Notes under the pieces: model-generated
Seen by the model: only the letters and a program-made list of their open reading frames with translations
Database searches by the model: none
Told to the model about the DNA's origin: nothing
Shown here: piece after piece, positions 1-5,971 of the stretch
Layout: the number at the start of each line of letters is the position of its first letter
Position numbering within the stretch: position 1 is the stretch's first letter
Translations under genes and position numbers: made by a program
Source of the DNA: a bacterium
GTDB lineage: Bacteria; Pseudomonadota; Gammaproteobacteria; Burkholderiales; Thiobacteraceae
Direction: 5' to 3'
DNA length: 7,026 nucleotides
Assembly (NCBI GenBank): GCA_027438535.1
Contig: DAIAMA010000063.1
Location: 1-7,026, forward strand

Positions 1-2
1 CT

Positions 3-225
3 GATTCTGTGTCGGCTGTAGTTGAGCAAGCCTGTCAGATGCCGCCTGAGCATCCTGACCACTTTCTTGACCGGCGCGCAAGACTTGCGCGGTGTGCTGG
101 TCTTGAAGAAAGCCTTGGATGCGCAGACGCAAGCGGCGTTATCGCTGATTCAGGCTATTTCGCAAGCGCCGGCTATTTCCGCGTTGCCGCCGCACCTGGG
201 GCGGACGATTAATACCACCGCTTAA
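3..225 (+). pseudogene. YjfB-like putative motility protein, probably frameshifted remnant
   Basis: The frame ending at the TAA at 223-225 reads VLVLKKALDAQTQAALSLIQ and ends PPHLGRTINTTA. This resembles the small (about 60-70 aa) YjfB-type 'putative motility protein' family, which typically has an LKKALD-x-Q core and an LG-x-x-(V/I)NTTA tail. The family has no established biochemical role. The N-terminal part is disturbed: this frame has a TAG at 19-21, and its only nearby start is a TTG at 22 without a clear ribosome binding site. A different frame (from position 3) reads DSVSAVVEQACQM, which is like the family's usual MD-x-S start. This suggests a frameshift between about 40 and 75, with the true start left of the window. 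The alternative is an intact 67-aa protein started at TTG 22, or a sequencing error. It has no functional tie to the oxidase genes that follow. Confidence 0.45.
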
Positions 226-243
226 AGCTTTTTCGTCAGGCTA

Positions 244-272
244 GTGACAATCCGGCCTTAAAATCGGATAAT
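244..272 (+). promoter_or_regulatory. Predicted sigma70-type promoter of the SCO gene
   Basis: A -35-like GTGACA (244-249) and a -10-like GATAAT (267-272) each match the consensus at five of six positions and are separated by the ideal 17 bp. Transcription would begin near 279, about 20 nt before the ATG at 299, leaving room for the AGGA ribosome binding site at 287-290. Prediction from sequence only. Confidence 0.5.
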
Positions 273-298
273 TTCATCCTCTTTTCAGGAAATCGAAA

Positions 299-889
299 AT
301 GGCATACCGCTTAGGCTGCGTGTTGTTAGTGCTATTGCTCGGCGCTTGCGGCCCCAGCGCGCCCGGCAAAAGTCCGTTCCAAGGAACCGATATCACCGGG
401 GTCGATTGGGGTAAGGATTTCAACTTAACCGATCAGCACGGCCAGCGCCGCACCTTGGCGGATTTCCGCGGCAAGGTGGTGGTGATGTTTTTCGGCTATA
501 CCCATTGCCCCGATGTGTGTCCGACCACTTTGAGTGAATTAGCGCTCACTCTCAAGCAGCTAGGTGCGGACGCAAGCAAAGTGCAGGTGCTATTCGTGAC
601 GCTGGACCCGGCGCGCGACACGCCGGCAATGCTGGCGCAGTATGTGCCGACCTTCAACCCGTCATTTCTGGGTCTAACCGGGACGGAGTCTGAAATCGCA
701 CAGGTGGCGCAGGCATTCAAGGTGTTTTACAAAAAGCAAGATAGCGCCTCGAAGGCGGGTTATTCTTTGGATCATAGTGCCAATACTTATGTGTTCGATC
801 CTCAGGGGCGGCTGCGCTTGATGTATGTCTTTGGCTCGGGTACCGGGCCGATGGTGCATGATATCAAGCAGTTATTGTCCGGTAAGTAG
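299..889 (+). CDS. SCO1/SenC-family copper chaperone lipoprotein
   Basis: This is a 196-aa protein of the SCO1/SenC/PrrC family: membrane-anchored, thioredoxin-fold proteins that bind copper and help to metallate cytochrome oxidases or keep thiols reduced. Residues 1-17 form a lipoprotein signal with lipobox LGAC (lipidated Cys17), so the protein should sit in the periplasm on a membrane anchor. The copper site is complete: CPDVC at residues 70-74 within GYTHCPDVCPTT, and the distal His159 in SLDHSANTY. The family block VTLDPARDTP is at about 100-109. The length is normal for bacterial SCO. The start at 299 is supported by AGGA at 287-290 and by the signal peptide it creates. It lies 146 bp upstream of ccoN on the same strand, so a role in loading CuB of the cbb3 oxidase is likely but inferred, since SCO proteins also serve aa3 oxidases. 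It probably has its own promoter (244-272). Confidence 0.93.
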   Translation: MAYRLGCVLLVLLLGACGPSAPGKSPFQGTDITGVDWGKDFNLTDQHGQRRTLADFRGKVVVMFFGYTHCPDVCPTTLSELALTLKQLGADASKVQVLFVTLDPARDTPAMLAQYVPTFNPSFLGLTGTESEIAQVAQAFKVFYKKQDSASKAGYSLDHSANTYVFDPQGRLRLMYVFGSGTGPMVHDIKQLLSGK

Positions 890-918
890 ATTGGTAGCGC
901 GTCTCTATACGGTCATTC

Positions 919-948
919 TTGCAAACAAATTAAATTTCAGAATATAAT
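919..948 (+). promoter_or_regulatory. Predicted sigma70-type promoter for ccoNOQP
   Basis: The AT-rich gap between the SCO gene and ccoN contains a perfect -10 box TATAAT (943-948). Eighteen bp upstream is TTGCAA (919-924), which matches the -35 consensus at four of six positions. The start site would be near 955, giving a leader of about 80 nt before the ccoN ATG. No FNR (Anr/FixK) palindrome TTGAT-N4-ATCAA is visible near -41.5, although cbb3 operons are often controlled by such regulators. A lone ATCAA half-site lies at 995-999, downstream of the predicted start. Confidence 0.5.
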
Positions 949-981
949 TATAAATTAACGTAAAAATTGGAAATAACGGGC

Positions 982-1008
982 ATTTAGCTTAACTATCAAA
1001 TATTTAGC
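982..1008 (+). repeat. Direct repeat ATTTAGC in the ccoN leader
   Basis: ATTTAGC occurs at 982-988 and again at 1002-1008, exactly 20 bp apart (about two helical turns). The second copy runs into a small inverted repeat, GCCC-AAAT-GGGC (1007-1018), just before the GGGAG ribosome binding site (1025-1029) of ccoN. It could be an operator or a leader structure. The repeat is short enough in an AT-rich stretch to be chance. Confidence 0.3.
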
Positions 1009-1035
1009 CCAAATGGGCGCGCGCGGGAGTCAAGC

Positions 1036-2496
1036 ATGGCGGCGGTAAGCGTAACGAGCAAAGAGCAATACAATTTCGACGTCGTTCGGCAGTTTTCGGT
1101 AATGTCCTTGGTTTGGGGAGTGGTGGGTATGTTGGCAGGCGTGTACATTGCCGCCGAGCTTGCCTGGCCTCTGCTTAATTTTGATATCCCCTATATCACT
1201 TTCGGGCGATTGCGCCCGGTGCATACCAGTGGCGTGATTTTCGGCTTCGGCGGCTCCGCCTTATTCGCGACTTCTTACTACGTGGTGCAACGCACCTGCC
1301 AAACCCGCCTGATTTCCGATGCGCTGGCGAAATTCACTTTCTGGGGCTGGCAAGCGGTGATCGTGCTGGCCGCGATCAGCTATATGCTAGGGCATACCCA
1401 AGCCCGCGAATATGCGGAAATGGAGTGGCCAATCGATATTTTGATCGAAGTGGTGTGGCTCGCTTATATGGCGGTGTTTATCGGCACCATCATGCGCCGC
1501 AAGCAACCGCATATTTACGTCGCCAATTGGTTCTATCTCGCCTTTATTTTGGCCACCGCGCTGCTGCATACCTTCAACAATCTCGCGGTGCCGGTCAGCC
1601 TGTTCTCGATGAAGTCCTACAGCTTGTTTTCCGGCGCGCAGGATGCGATGGTGGAATGGTGGTATGGCCACAATGCGGTCGGTTTCTTCTTGACGGCGGC
1701 ATTCCTCGGCATGATGTATTACTTCGTCCCGAAGCAAGCCGGGCGCCCGATTTATTCCTACCGTTTGTCCATCATTCACTTTTGGGCCTTATCCTTTCTC
1801 TATATGTGGGTGGGGACGCACCATTTGCACTGGACCGCGATTCCCGATTGGACGTCGACGCTGGCCGCGACGTTTTCCATCATGCTTTTGCTGCCGTCCT
1901 GGGGTGGCATGATCAATGGCATCATGACGCTCTCCGGGGCGCGGGATAAGCTGCGCACCGATCCGATCCTGCGCTTCATGGCGGTAGCCCTGTCCTTCTA
2001 CGGCATGTCCACGTTTGAAGGCCCGATGATGGCGCTGAAAAGCGTGAACGCCTTGTCGCACTACACCGATTGGACCATCGCCCACGTGCATTCGGGCGCT
2101 TTGGGCTGGGTAGCGATGATCACCTTCGGCTCCATGTACCACATGATCCCCAAGCTGTGGGATACCAAACTCTATAGTCAGCGCTTGGTGTATTGGCACT
2201 TCTGGCTCGCTACCATCGGTATCCTGCTCTACATTATCGCGATGTGGATCTCCGGCATTACCCAGGGCTTGATGTGGCGCACTTTCGACGATTTCGGCAA
2301 CTTGAAATATTCCTTTGCCGAGACGGTCGCGGCGGTGAGGCCGTTCTACATCATGCGCGTCATCGGCGGGCTGTTTTTCTTTTCCGGCATGCTGATCATG
2401 GTGTACAACATTTTCCGCACGATTCGCCAGGGCGCGCGCGAAGCCGTGGAACTGGAAGCTAAATTTGCCGCCAAGCTGGCGAAAGCGGGCGCTTGA
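1036..2496 (+). CDS. ccoN: cbb3-type cytochrome c oxidase subunit I (CcoN)
   Basis: This is the catalytic subunit of the high-affinity C-family heme-copper oxidase, which reduces O2 to water in the inner membrane and pumps protons. The 486 residues are almost all membrane helices, consistent with the usual 12. The metal ligands are visible. His63 in RPVHTSG and His352 are the expected low-spin heme b ligands. CuB is held by His212 (YGHNAVGF), His262 and His263 (GTHHLHW). In [11 protein letters not shown], His350 is the high-spin heme b3 ligand. Tyr256 in [10 protein letters not shown] is the cross-linked tyrosine typical of the cbb3 class (Y251 in Pseudomonas stutzeri, as I recall its numbering), and Glu328 in STFEGPMM matches the conserved active-site glutamate. 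The start at 1036 has GGGAG at 1025-1029, and the N-terminus [12 protein letters not shown] is family-like. It is the first gene of ccoNOQP. No defect seen. Confidence 0.98.
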   Translation: MAAVSVTSKEQYNFDVVRQFSVMSLVWGVVGMLAGVYIAAELAWPLLNFDIPYITFGRLRPVHTSGVIFGFGGSALFATSYYVVQRTCQTRLISDALAKFTFWGWQAVIVLAAISYMLGHTQAREYAEMEWPIDILIEVVWLAYMAVFIGTIMRRKQPHIYVANWFYLAFILATALLHTFNNLAVPVSLFSMKSYSLFSGAQDAMVEWWYGHNAVGFFLTAAFLGMMYYFVPKQAGRPIYSYRLSIIHFWALSFLYMWVGTHHLHWTAIPDWTSTLAATFSIMLLLPSWGGMINGIMTLSGARDKLRTDPILRFMAVALSFYGMSTFEGPMMALKSVNALSHYTDWTIAHVHSGALGWVAMITFGSMYHMIPKLWDTKLYSQRLVYWHFWLATIGILLYIIAMWISGITQGLMWRTFDDFGNLKYSFAETVAAVRPFYIMRVIGGLFFFSGMLIMVYNIFRTIRQGAREAVELEAKFAAKLAKAGA

Positions 2497-2513
2497 GCGC
2501 GGGCCGGAATTTC

Positions 2514-2519
2514 GAGGAA
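2514..2519 (+). promoter_or_regulatory. Ribosome binding site fixing the ccoO start
   Basis: GAGGAA lies 5 nt before the ATG at 2525. It decides between that start and a longer in-frame reading from 2465, which would overlap the end of ccoN and add 20 residues (beginning [11 protein letters not shown]) unlike any CcoO N-terminus. Confidence 0.8.
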
Positions 2520-2524
2520 ATGCG

Positions 2525-3271
2525 ATGAATTTCAATTTTAAACATGAATGGATTGAAACCAACGTCGGTCTCATGATGGTGATCACGATGATCGTGATCA
2601 GTATCGGCGGTCTGGTGGAAATCGTGCCTTTGTTCCTGATTAAAGACACCGTGGAAAAGGTGGCTGGGGTGCGTCCCTATACGCCGCTCGAGTCGCGCGG
2701 GCGCGATATCTATTTGCGCGAAGGCTGCTATCTGTGCCACTCGCAAATGATCCGGCCCTTGGTGGAAGAAGCCGTGCGCTACGGGCATTACTCGCTGGCG
2801 GCGGAATCTCAATACGATCATCCGTTTCAGTGGGGCTCCAAGCGCACCGGGCCGGATTTGGCGCGCGTAGGTAAAAAGTATTCCAACGAATGGCAAGTGC
2901 AGCACCTGATCGCGCCGCGCTCCATGGTGCCGGAATCGGTGATGCCGAATTATCCATGGCTGCTCACTACGCCGCTCAATACGTCCGATCTGGTGGATCG
3001 TCTGAAGGCGCTGCGCAAAGTGGGTGTGCCCTATTCGCTCACCGAAGCGGAGTACCAGCGCAATGTGAAGCAATTCGGCGCGAAAACCGCGGAAATGCTG
3101 CATATCCCCGATGCCGAGAAGAATTTGGTGAAGCAGGCGCAAGAAGGAAATTACGACGGCGATCGCAATAACATCACCGAGATGGATGCTTTGGTGGCGT
3201 ATTTGCAGGTGCTGGGCACGATGGTCGATTTCAGCAAATATGACGCCGATCATTTTGCGAAATTCCGCTAA
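2525..3271 (+). CDS. ccoO: cbb3-type cytochrome c oxidase subunit II, monoheme cytochrome c (CcoO)
   Basis: CcoO is the membrane-anchored monoheme cytochrome c subunit that receives electrons from CcoP and passes them to CcoN. The 248-aa protein opens with family-typical FKHEWIETNVGLM and has one N-terminal membrane helix (about residues 13-36), leaving the rest in the periplasm. The heme c motif is CYLCH at 68-72 (GCYLCHSQMIRP), and the probable axial methionine is Met140 in ESVMPNYPWL. The block WGSKRTGPDLARVG between them is a CcoO signature. The length is slightly above that of the P. stutzeri protein. ATG 2525 is preferred over the upstream in-frame start at 2465 because of GAGGAA at 2514-2519 and the family N-terminus. 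It follows ccoN after 28 bp and precedes ccoQ by 13 bp, so it is cotranscribed. An inverted repeat lies in its early coding region (2580-2600). Confidence 0.97.
   Translation: MNFNFKHEWIETNVGLMMVITMIVISIGGLVEIVPLFLIKDTVEKVAGVRPYTPLESRGRDIYLREGCYLCHSQMIRPLVEEAVRYGHYSLAAESQYDHPFQWGSKRTGPDLARVGKKYSNEWQVQHLIAPRSMVPESVMPNYPWLLTTPLNTSDLVDRLKALRKVGVPYSLTEAEYQRNVKQFGAKTAEMLHIPDAEKNLVKQAQEGNYDGDRNNITEMDALVAYLQVLGTMVDFSKYDADHFAKFR
2580..2600 (+). repeat. Perfect inverted repeat, 9-bp arms, inside early ccoO
   Basis: TGATCACGA (2580-2588) and TCGTGATCA (2592-2600) are exact reverse complements separated by TGA. The pair lies about 55 nt after the ccoO start and encodes part of the membrane helix (around residues 19-25). 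It could form a tight mRNA hairpin or a dyad protein-binding site. It could also simply reflect repeated ATC/ATG/GTG codons for Ile, Met and Val. Confidence 0.6.
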
Positions 3272-3284
3272 GTGAGCGCGCGCG

Positions 3285-3467
3285 ATGATTGAGTGGCTCT
3301 CTAACTTAGCGAATGCCAAGTCCCTGGGACTGGTGATTTTTTTCGTGACTTTCGTCGGTATTTTGCTGTGGGTGTATGGCAGCAAAAAACGCGGCCAAGA
3401 ATTGGAATCCTTTAAAAATATCCCGTTTCTGGATGACGAACCGGAAGCCAAGGAACACAAGCCATGA
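3285..3467 (+). CDS. ccoQ: cbb3-type oxidase small subunit CcoQ
   Basis: This small single-helix membrane protein of 60 aa belongs to the CcoQ/FixQ family, which stabilises the link between CcoP and the CcoNO core. One hydrophobic helix spans about residues 14-31 (LGLVIFFVTFVGILLWVY). It is followed by a basic stretch (GSKKRG) and an acidic tail containing IPFLDDE, as is usual in this family. A weak GTGAG-like ribosome binding site lies before ATG 3285. It sits in the conserved position between ccoO (13-bp gap) and ccoP (overlap of 4 bp, ATGA at 3464-3467), which implies translational coupling. Sequence conservation is always low in this family, so the call rests mainly on length, topology, tail motif and position. 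Confidence 0.93.
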   Translation: MIEWLSNLANAKSLGLVIFFVTFVGILLWVYGSKKRGQELESFKNIPFLDDEPEAKEHKP

Positions 3468-4387
3468 GCAAGGAAAAATTACAATCGCAAGCGGTGCAAA
3501 CCACCGGGCATGCCTGGGACGGCGATTTGCAGGAATACAACAACCCCTTGCCGCGCTGGTGGGTATGGGCCTTTTACGCGACCATTGTTTTTGCGATCGC
3601 GTATTGGGTGTACTTTCCCGCGTGGCCGATCGCGAATGGCTTTACGCATGGCTTGGGCAAGATCACATATACGGACGACAAGGGCGTACGGAAAACCACC
3701 GACTGGAATACGCGTTCCGATTTGATGGTCGATTTGAATGCCCATGCCAAATTGCAGCAGCCTTACTTCGAGAAAGTGGAAGCGCTACCCTTCGATAAAA
3801 TCGCGAAAGATCCCGATCTGAATAACTTCATCGCTTCCGCCGGTAAGCCATTGTTCGCCGACAACTGTGCGGCATGTCATCAGACGGGGGGCGCGGGCAA
3901 GCGCGGCTTCGCCCCGAACTTGGCGGACGACGATTGGCTCTACGGCGGTACGTACGAAAAAATTCAAGAGACGATAAGCGGCGGGCGTCACGGCTATATG
4001 CCGCCATTCGGTGAAGCATTGAGCGGCGAGCAGATTGCGCAACTCGCCAGCTATGTGCTTTCGCTATCCGGCGAGCAGGTCGATGCAAGCCAGGCGGAAG
4101 CCGGCAAGGCGCTGTTTCATTCCGAAACCGCCACCGGCTGTTACTATTGCCACGGGAACGATGCCAAGGGGCGTCAAGTCATCGGCGCACCGAATCTCAC
4201 CGACAAAATTTGGCTGTGGGCCGATGTGCCCGGCGCCGCGACCCCGCAAAAGAAGTTGGCGGCGGTGGAAACGGTCATCAAGCATGGGCTAAACAAAGGC
4301 GTCATGCCGGCGTGGGGCCAGCGCTTGAAGCCAGAGCAAATCAAGGTGCTGGCGGTGTATGTACATGAGCTAGGCGGCGGGAAATAA
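3464..4387 (+). CDS. ccoP: cbb3-type cytochrome c oxidase subunit III, diheme cytochrome c (CcoP)
   Basis: CcoP is the diheme electron-entry subunit of the cbb3 oxidase. The 307-aa protein has an N-terminal cytoplasmic segment with the typical GHAWDGDLQEYNNPLPRWW, one membrane helix (about 32-53), and two periplasmic cytochrome c domains. Heme motif 1 is CAACH at 135-139, with probable axial Met179 in YMPPFG. Heme motif 2 is CYYCH at 226-230, with Met281 in VMPAWG. The length is normal for the single-helix CcoP type. Its ATG overlaps the ccoQ stop, so it is translationally coupled. It is the last structural gene: a strong terminator follows about 105 bp after its stop. No ligand is missing. 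Confidence 0.97.
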   Translation: MSKEKLQSQAVQTTGHAWDGDLQEYNNPLPRWWVWAFYATIVFAIAYWVYFPAWPIANGFTHGLGKITYTDDKGVRKTTDWNTRSDLMVDLNAHAKLQQPYFEKVEALPFDKIAKDPDLNNFIASAGKPLFADNCAACHQTGGAGKRGFAPNLADDDWLYGGTYEKIQETISGGRHGYMPPFGEALSGEQIAQLASYVLSLSGEQVDASQAEAGKALFHSETATGCYYCHGNDAKGRQVIGAPNLTDKIWLWADVPGAATPQKKLAAVETVIKHGLNKGVMPAWGQRLKPEQIKVLAVYVHELGGGK

Positions 4388-4485
4388 GCCCGTTTTATCG
4401 CAGCGGATACGGAGAACGCCGACGTTTCGAGAGACGAGATTGACGCGCGTAATAAGCTGCGTCCTCCGCGGTTCAGATTTGATTT

Positions 4486-4491
4486 TAGAAT
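4486..4491 (+). promoter_or_regulatory. Possible -10 box for ccoG
   Basis: TAGAAT matches the sigma70 -10 consensus at five of six positions and ends one base before the terminator's 5' arm. A start site about 7 bp downstream (near 4498) would fall inside that arm, so transcripts from here could not fold the terminator. No good -35 exists at 16-18 bp (the sequence there is CTCC-rich), so an activator would be needed. A TTGAT half-site overlaps at 4479-4483. The call is weak. Confidence 0.3.
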
Positions 4492-4520
4492 GACCCCGTC
4501 CGATAGGCGGGGTCTTTTTT
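4492..4520 (+). terminator. Intrinsic terminator after ccoNOQP
   Basis: GACCCCG (4492-4498) pairs perfectly with CGGGGTC (4508-4514) around a 9-nt loop, and is followed at once by six T (4515-4520), then CTT. This is a textbook Rho-independent terminator on the + strand. It ends the structural unit about 105 bp after ccoP and stands only 18 bp before the ccoG ATG. Confidence 0.9.
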
Positions 4521-4538
4521 CTTCGAACGGAAAGCGGA

Positions 4539-5969
4539 ATGCAAGCAGGCATTGAAGAGCAGAGCGCGCTGTATCAAAAGCGCATTCCGATTTTTCCGCG
4601 CTCGATTCATGGCCCGTTCCGCAACTTCAAATGGGGTGTGCTGGGGCTCGCCTACGGCATATTTTTCGGCTTGGTCTGGCTGCCGTGGCCGCGCGGGGAA
4701 GGTCCGCACCAAGCCATACTGCTGGATATCGCGGCACGCAAATTTTATGTGTTTGGCCTCGTTGTCTATCCACAGGATTTGATTTGGCTGTCGCTGTTGT
4801 TATTCATCGCGGCGACGCTATTATTCTTCATCACCAGCCTGATCGGGCGCGCTTTCTGCGGCTACTTCTGCTTTCAAACGGTGTGGACCGATTGCTTTAC
4901 CTGGGTCGAGCGCATGATTCAGGGCGAGCGCCCGGCGCGCATTCGGCTCTACAAGCAGCCATGGCATGCCGAGAAAATTTTCAAGCTTGGCGCCACGCAT
5001 TTCATCTGGCTATTGCTCGCATTCTGGACGGCATTCACGTTCACCGCTTATTTCACCTATGCGCCACAATTGTTCGGCGATTTCTTTAGCGGCCAGGCGA
5101 ATCCGGCGGCGTATTGGACGACGGGGATTCTGACGCTCTCCACCTATGTCGCGGCAGGACTCGCGCGCGAGCAGATTTGCACCTATATTTGCCCCTATGC
5201 GCGTTTTCAGAGTGTGATGTATGACCCGGAAACGCTGACCGTCAGCTATGACGAAAAGCGCGGCGAAGGCAAGCTCGGGCGCGCCGCGCTGCGCACCGAC
5301 GTGAAGACTTTGGAGGCGCGCCATGCGAAGGGCTTCGGTGATTGTATCGATTGCACTTTGTGCGTCCAAGTGTGCCCGGCCGGGATAGATATCCGCAATG
5401 GCTTGCAGTATGCGTGCATCTCCTGCGGCTTGTGCATCGATGCGTGCAACAGCATCATGCGCTCGATCGGTTTTCCGCCGGGCTTGATTCGCTATGATGC
5501 CGAGAGCACGCTTAAGCAAGGCCAGCCGCCGCGGCTGCACTGGAAGCGCCTAAAGGTTCTTGGCTATGGCGCGGCATTGTCCGCCATGACGGGATTCCTG
5601 GCCTATAGCGTCATGAGCCGCGTGGCATTCGATCAAGCGGTGACCCAGGTGCGCCAGCCGCTGTATGTCTTGCTGTCCAGCGGCGAGATTCGCAATCGTT
5701 ACCATATCCACATCGACAATAGGACGAGCCGCGATGAAACTTATCGTCTCGACGTGCGTGGCATTCCGGAGCAGGCGGCGGACTTCGGCAATTTTCGCCG
5801 AGTGATGGTGAAAGGCGGCAAGAGCCTGATGGTGCAGGCCAGTGTTACTTTGCCGCCGGCGCAAGCGGCGCGCACCCATGCATTCGAGTTCGTCATCACA
5901 CCGCTGAGCCGGCCGCAAGACGCCCATGCGAGCCCGGCCCGATTTTATTTCCAGAAAGGAATTTCCTAG
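4539..5969 (+). CDS. ccoG: CcoG/FixG/RdxA membrane ferredoxin, probable cupric reductase for cbb3 assembly
   Basis: This 476-aa polyferredoxin-like membrane protein belongs to the CcoG (FixG, RdxA/RdxB) family. CcoG has been reported to reduce Cu(II) to Cu(I) on the cytoplasmic side, feeding copper to CcoI and the oxidase. About five membrane helices are visible (near 33-50, 81-103, 150-174, 192-209 and 338-360). Two 4Fe-4S motifs lie in the cytoplasmic loop: C269-C272-C275-C279-P and C293-C296-C299-C303. The membrane-linked Cys pairs C107/C111 (FCGYFCFQ) and C214/C218 (ICTYICPY) are also present. The C-terminal 110 residues form the periplasmic Ig-like domain of the family (YHIHIDNRTSRDETYRLDV). 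A moderate ribosome binding site, GGAAAG (4529-4534), supports ATG 4539. The gene starts 18 bp after a terminator and only 2 bp separate its stop from the next ATG. Confidence 0.96.
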   Translation: MQAGIEEQSALYQKRIPIFPRSIHGPFRNFKWGVLGLAYGIFFGLVWLPWPRGEGPHQAILLDIAARKFYVFGLVVYPQDLIWLSLLLFIAATLLFFITSLIGRAFCGYFCFQTVWTDCFTWVERMIQGERPARIRLYKQPWHAEKIFKLGATHFIWLLLAFWTAFTFTAYFTYAPQLFGDFFSGQANPAAYWTTGILTLSTYVAAGLAREQICTYICPYARFQSVMYDPETLTVSYDEKRGEGKLGRAALRTDVKTLEARHAKGFGDCIDCTLCVQVCPAGIDIRNGLQYACISCGLCIDACNSIMRSIGFPPGLIRYDAESTLKQGQPPRLHWKRLKVLGYGAALSAMTGFLAYSVMSRVAFDQAVTQVRQPLYVLLSSGEIRNRYHIHIDNRTSRDETYRLDVRGIPEQAADFGNFRRVMVKGGKSLMVQASVTLPPAQAARTHAFEFVITPLSRPQDAHASPARFYFQKGIS

Positions 5970-5971
5970 CC

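Noticed and set aside
226..233. AAAGCTTT followed by T's after the YjfB-like frame as a terminator
   Set aside because: It is a short AT-rich palindrome without loop space or a GC stem, so it cannot form a stable terminator.
250..269. Inverted repeat ATCCG...CGGAT before the SCO gene as a terminator
   Set aside because: The stem is only 5 bp with a 10-nt loop and no T-tract, and it overlaps the predicted promoter.
919..932. FNR-like reading of TTGCA-AACA-AATTA upstream of ccoN
   Set aside because: It matches about half of the consensus and overlaps the predicted -35 element, so it is more simply part of an AT-rich promoter.
2465..2524. Upstream in-frame extension of ccoO
   Set aside because: It would overlap the ccoN stop and add residues unlike any CcoO N-terminus. 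The GAGGAA site and the family-typical MNFNFKHEWIETNVG start at 2525 are much better.
2459..3460. Long minus-strand open frame (333 codons) opposite ccoO and ccoQ, and another at 1789-2649 opposite ccoN
   Set aside because: Both lie antisense to clearly conserved genes. Their products are rich in His, Arg and Gln, as expected from reading GC-biased codons backwards, and have no recognisable domain.
4440..4453. FNR-like site TTGAC-GCGC-GTAAT upstream of ccoG
   Set aside because: The second half matches only two of five bases, and the spacing to the possible ccoG start (about -51) does not suit FNR activation.
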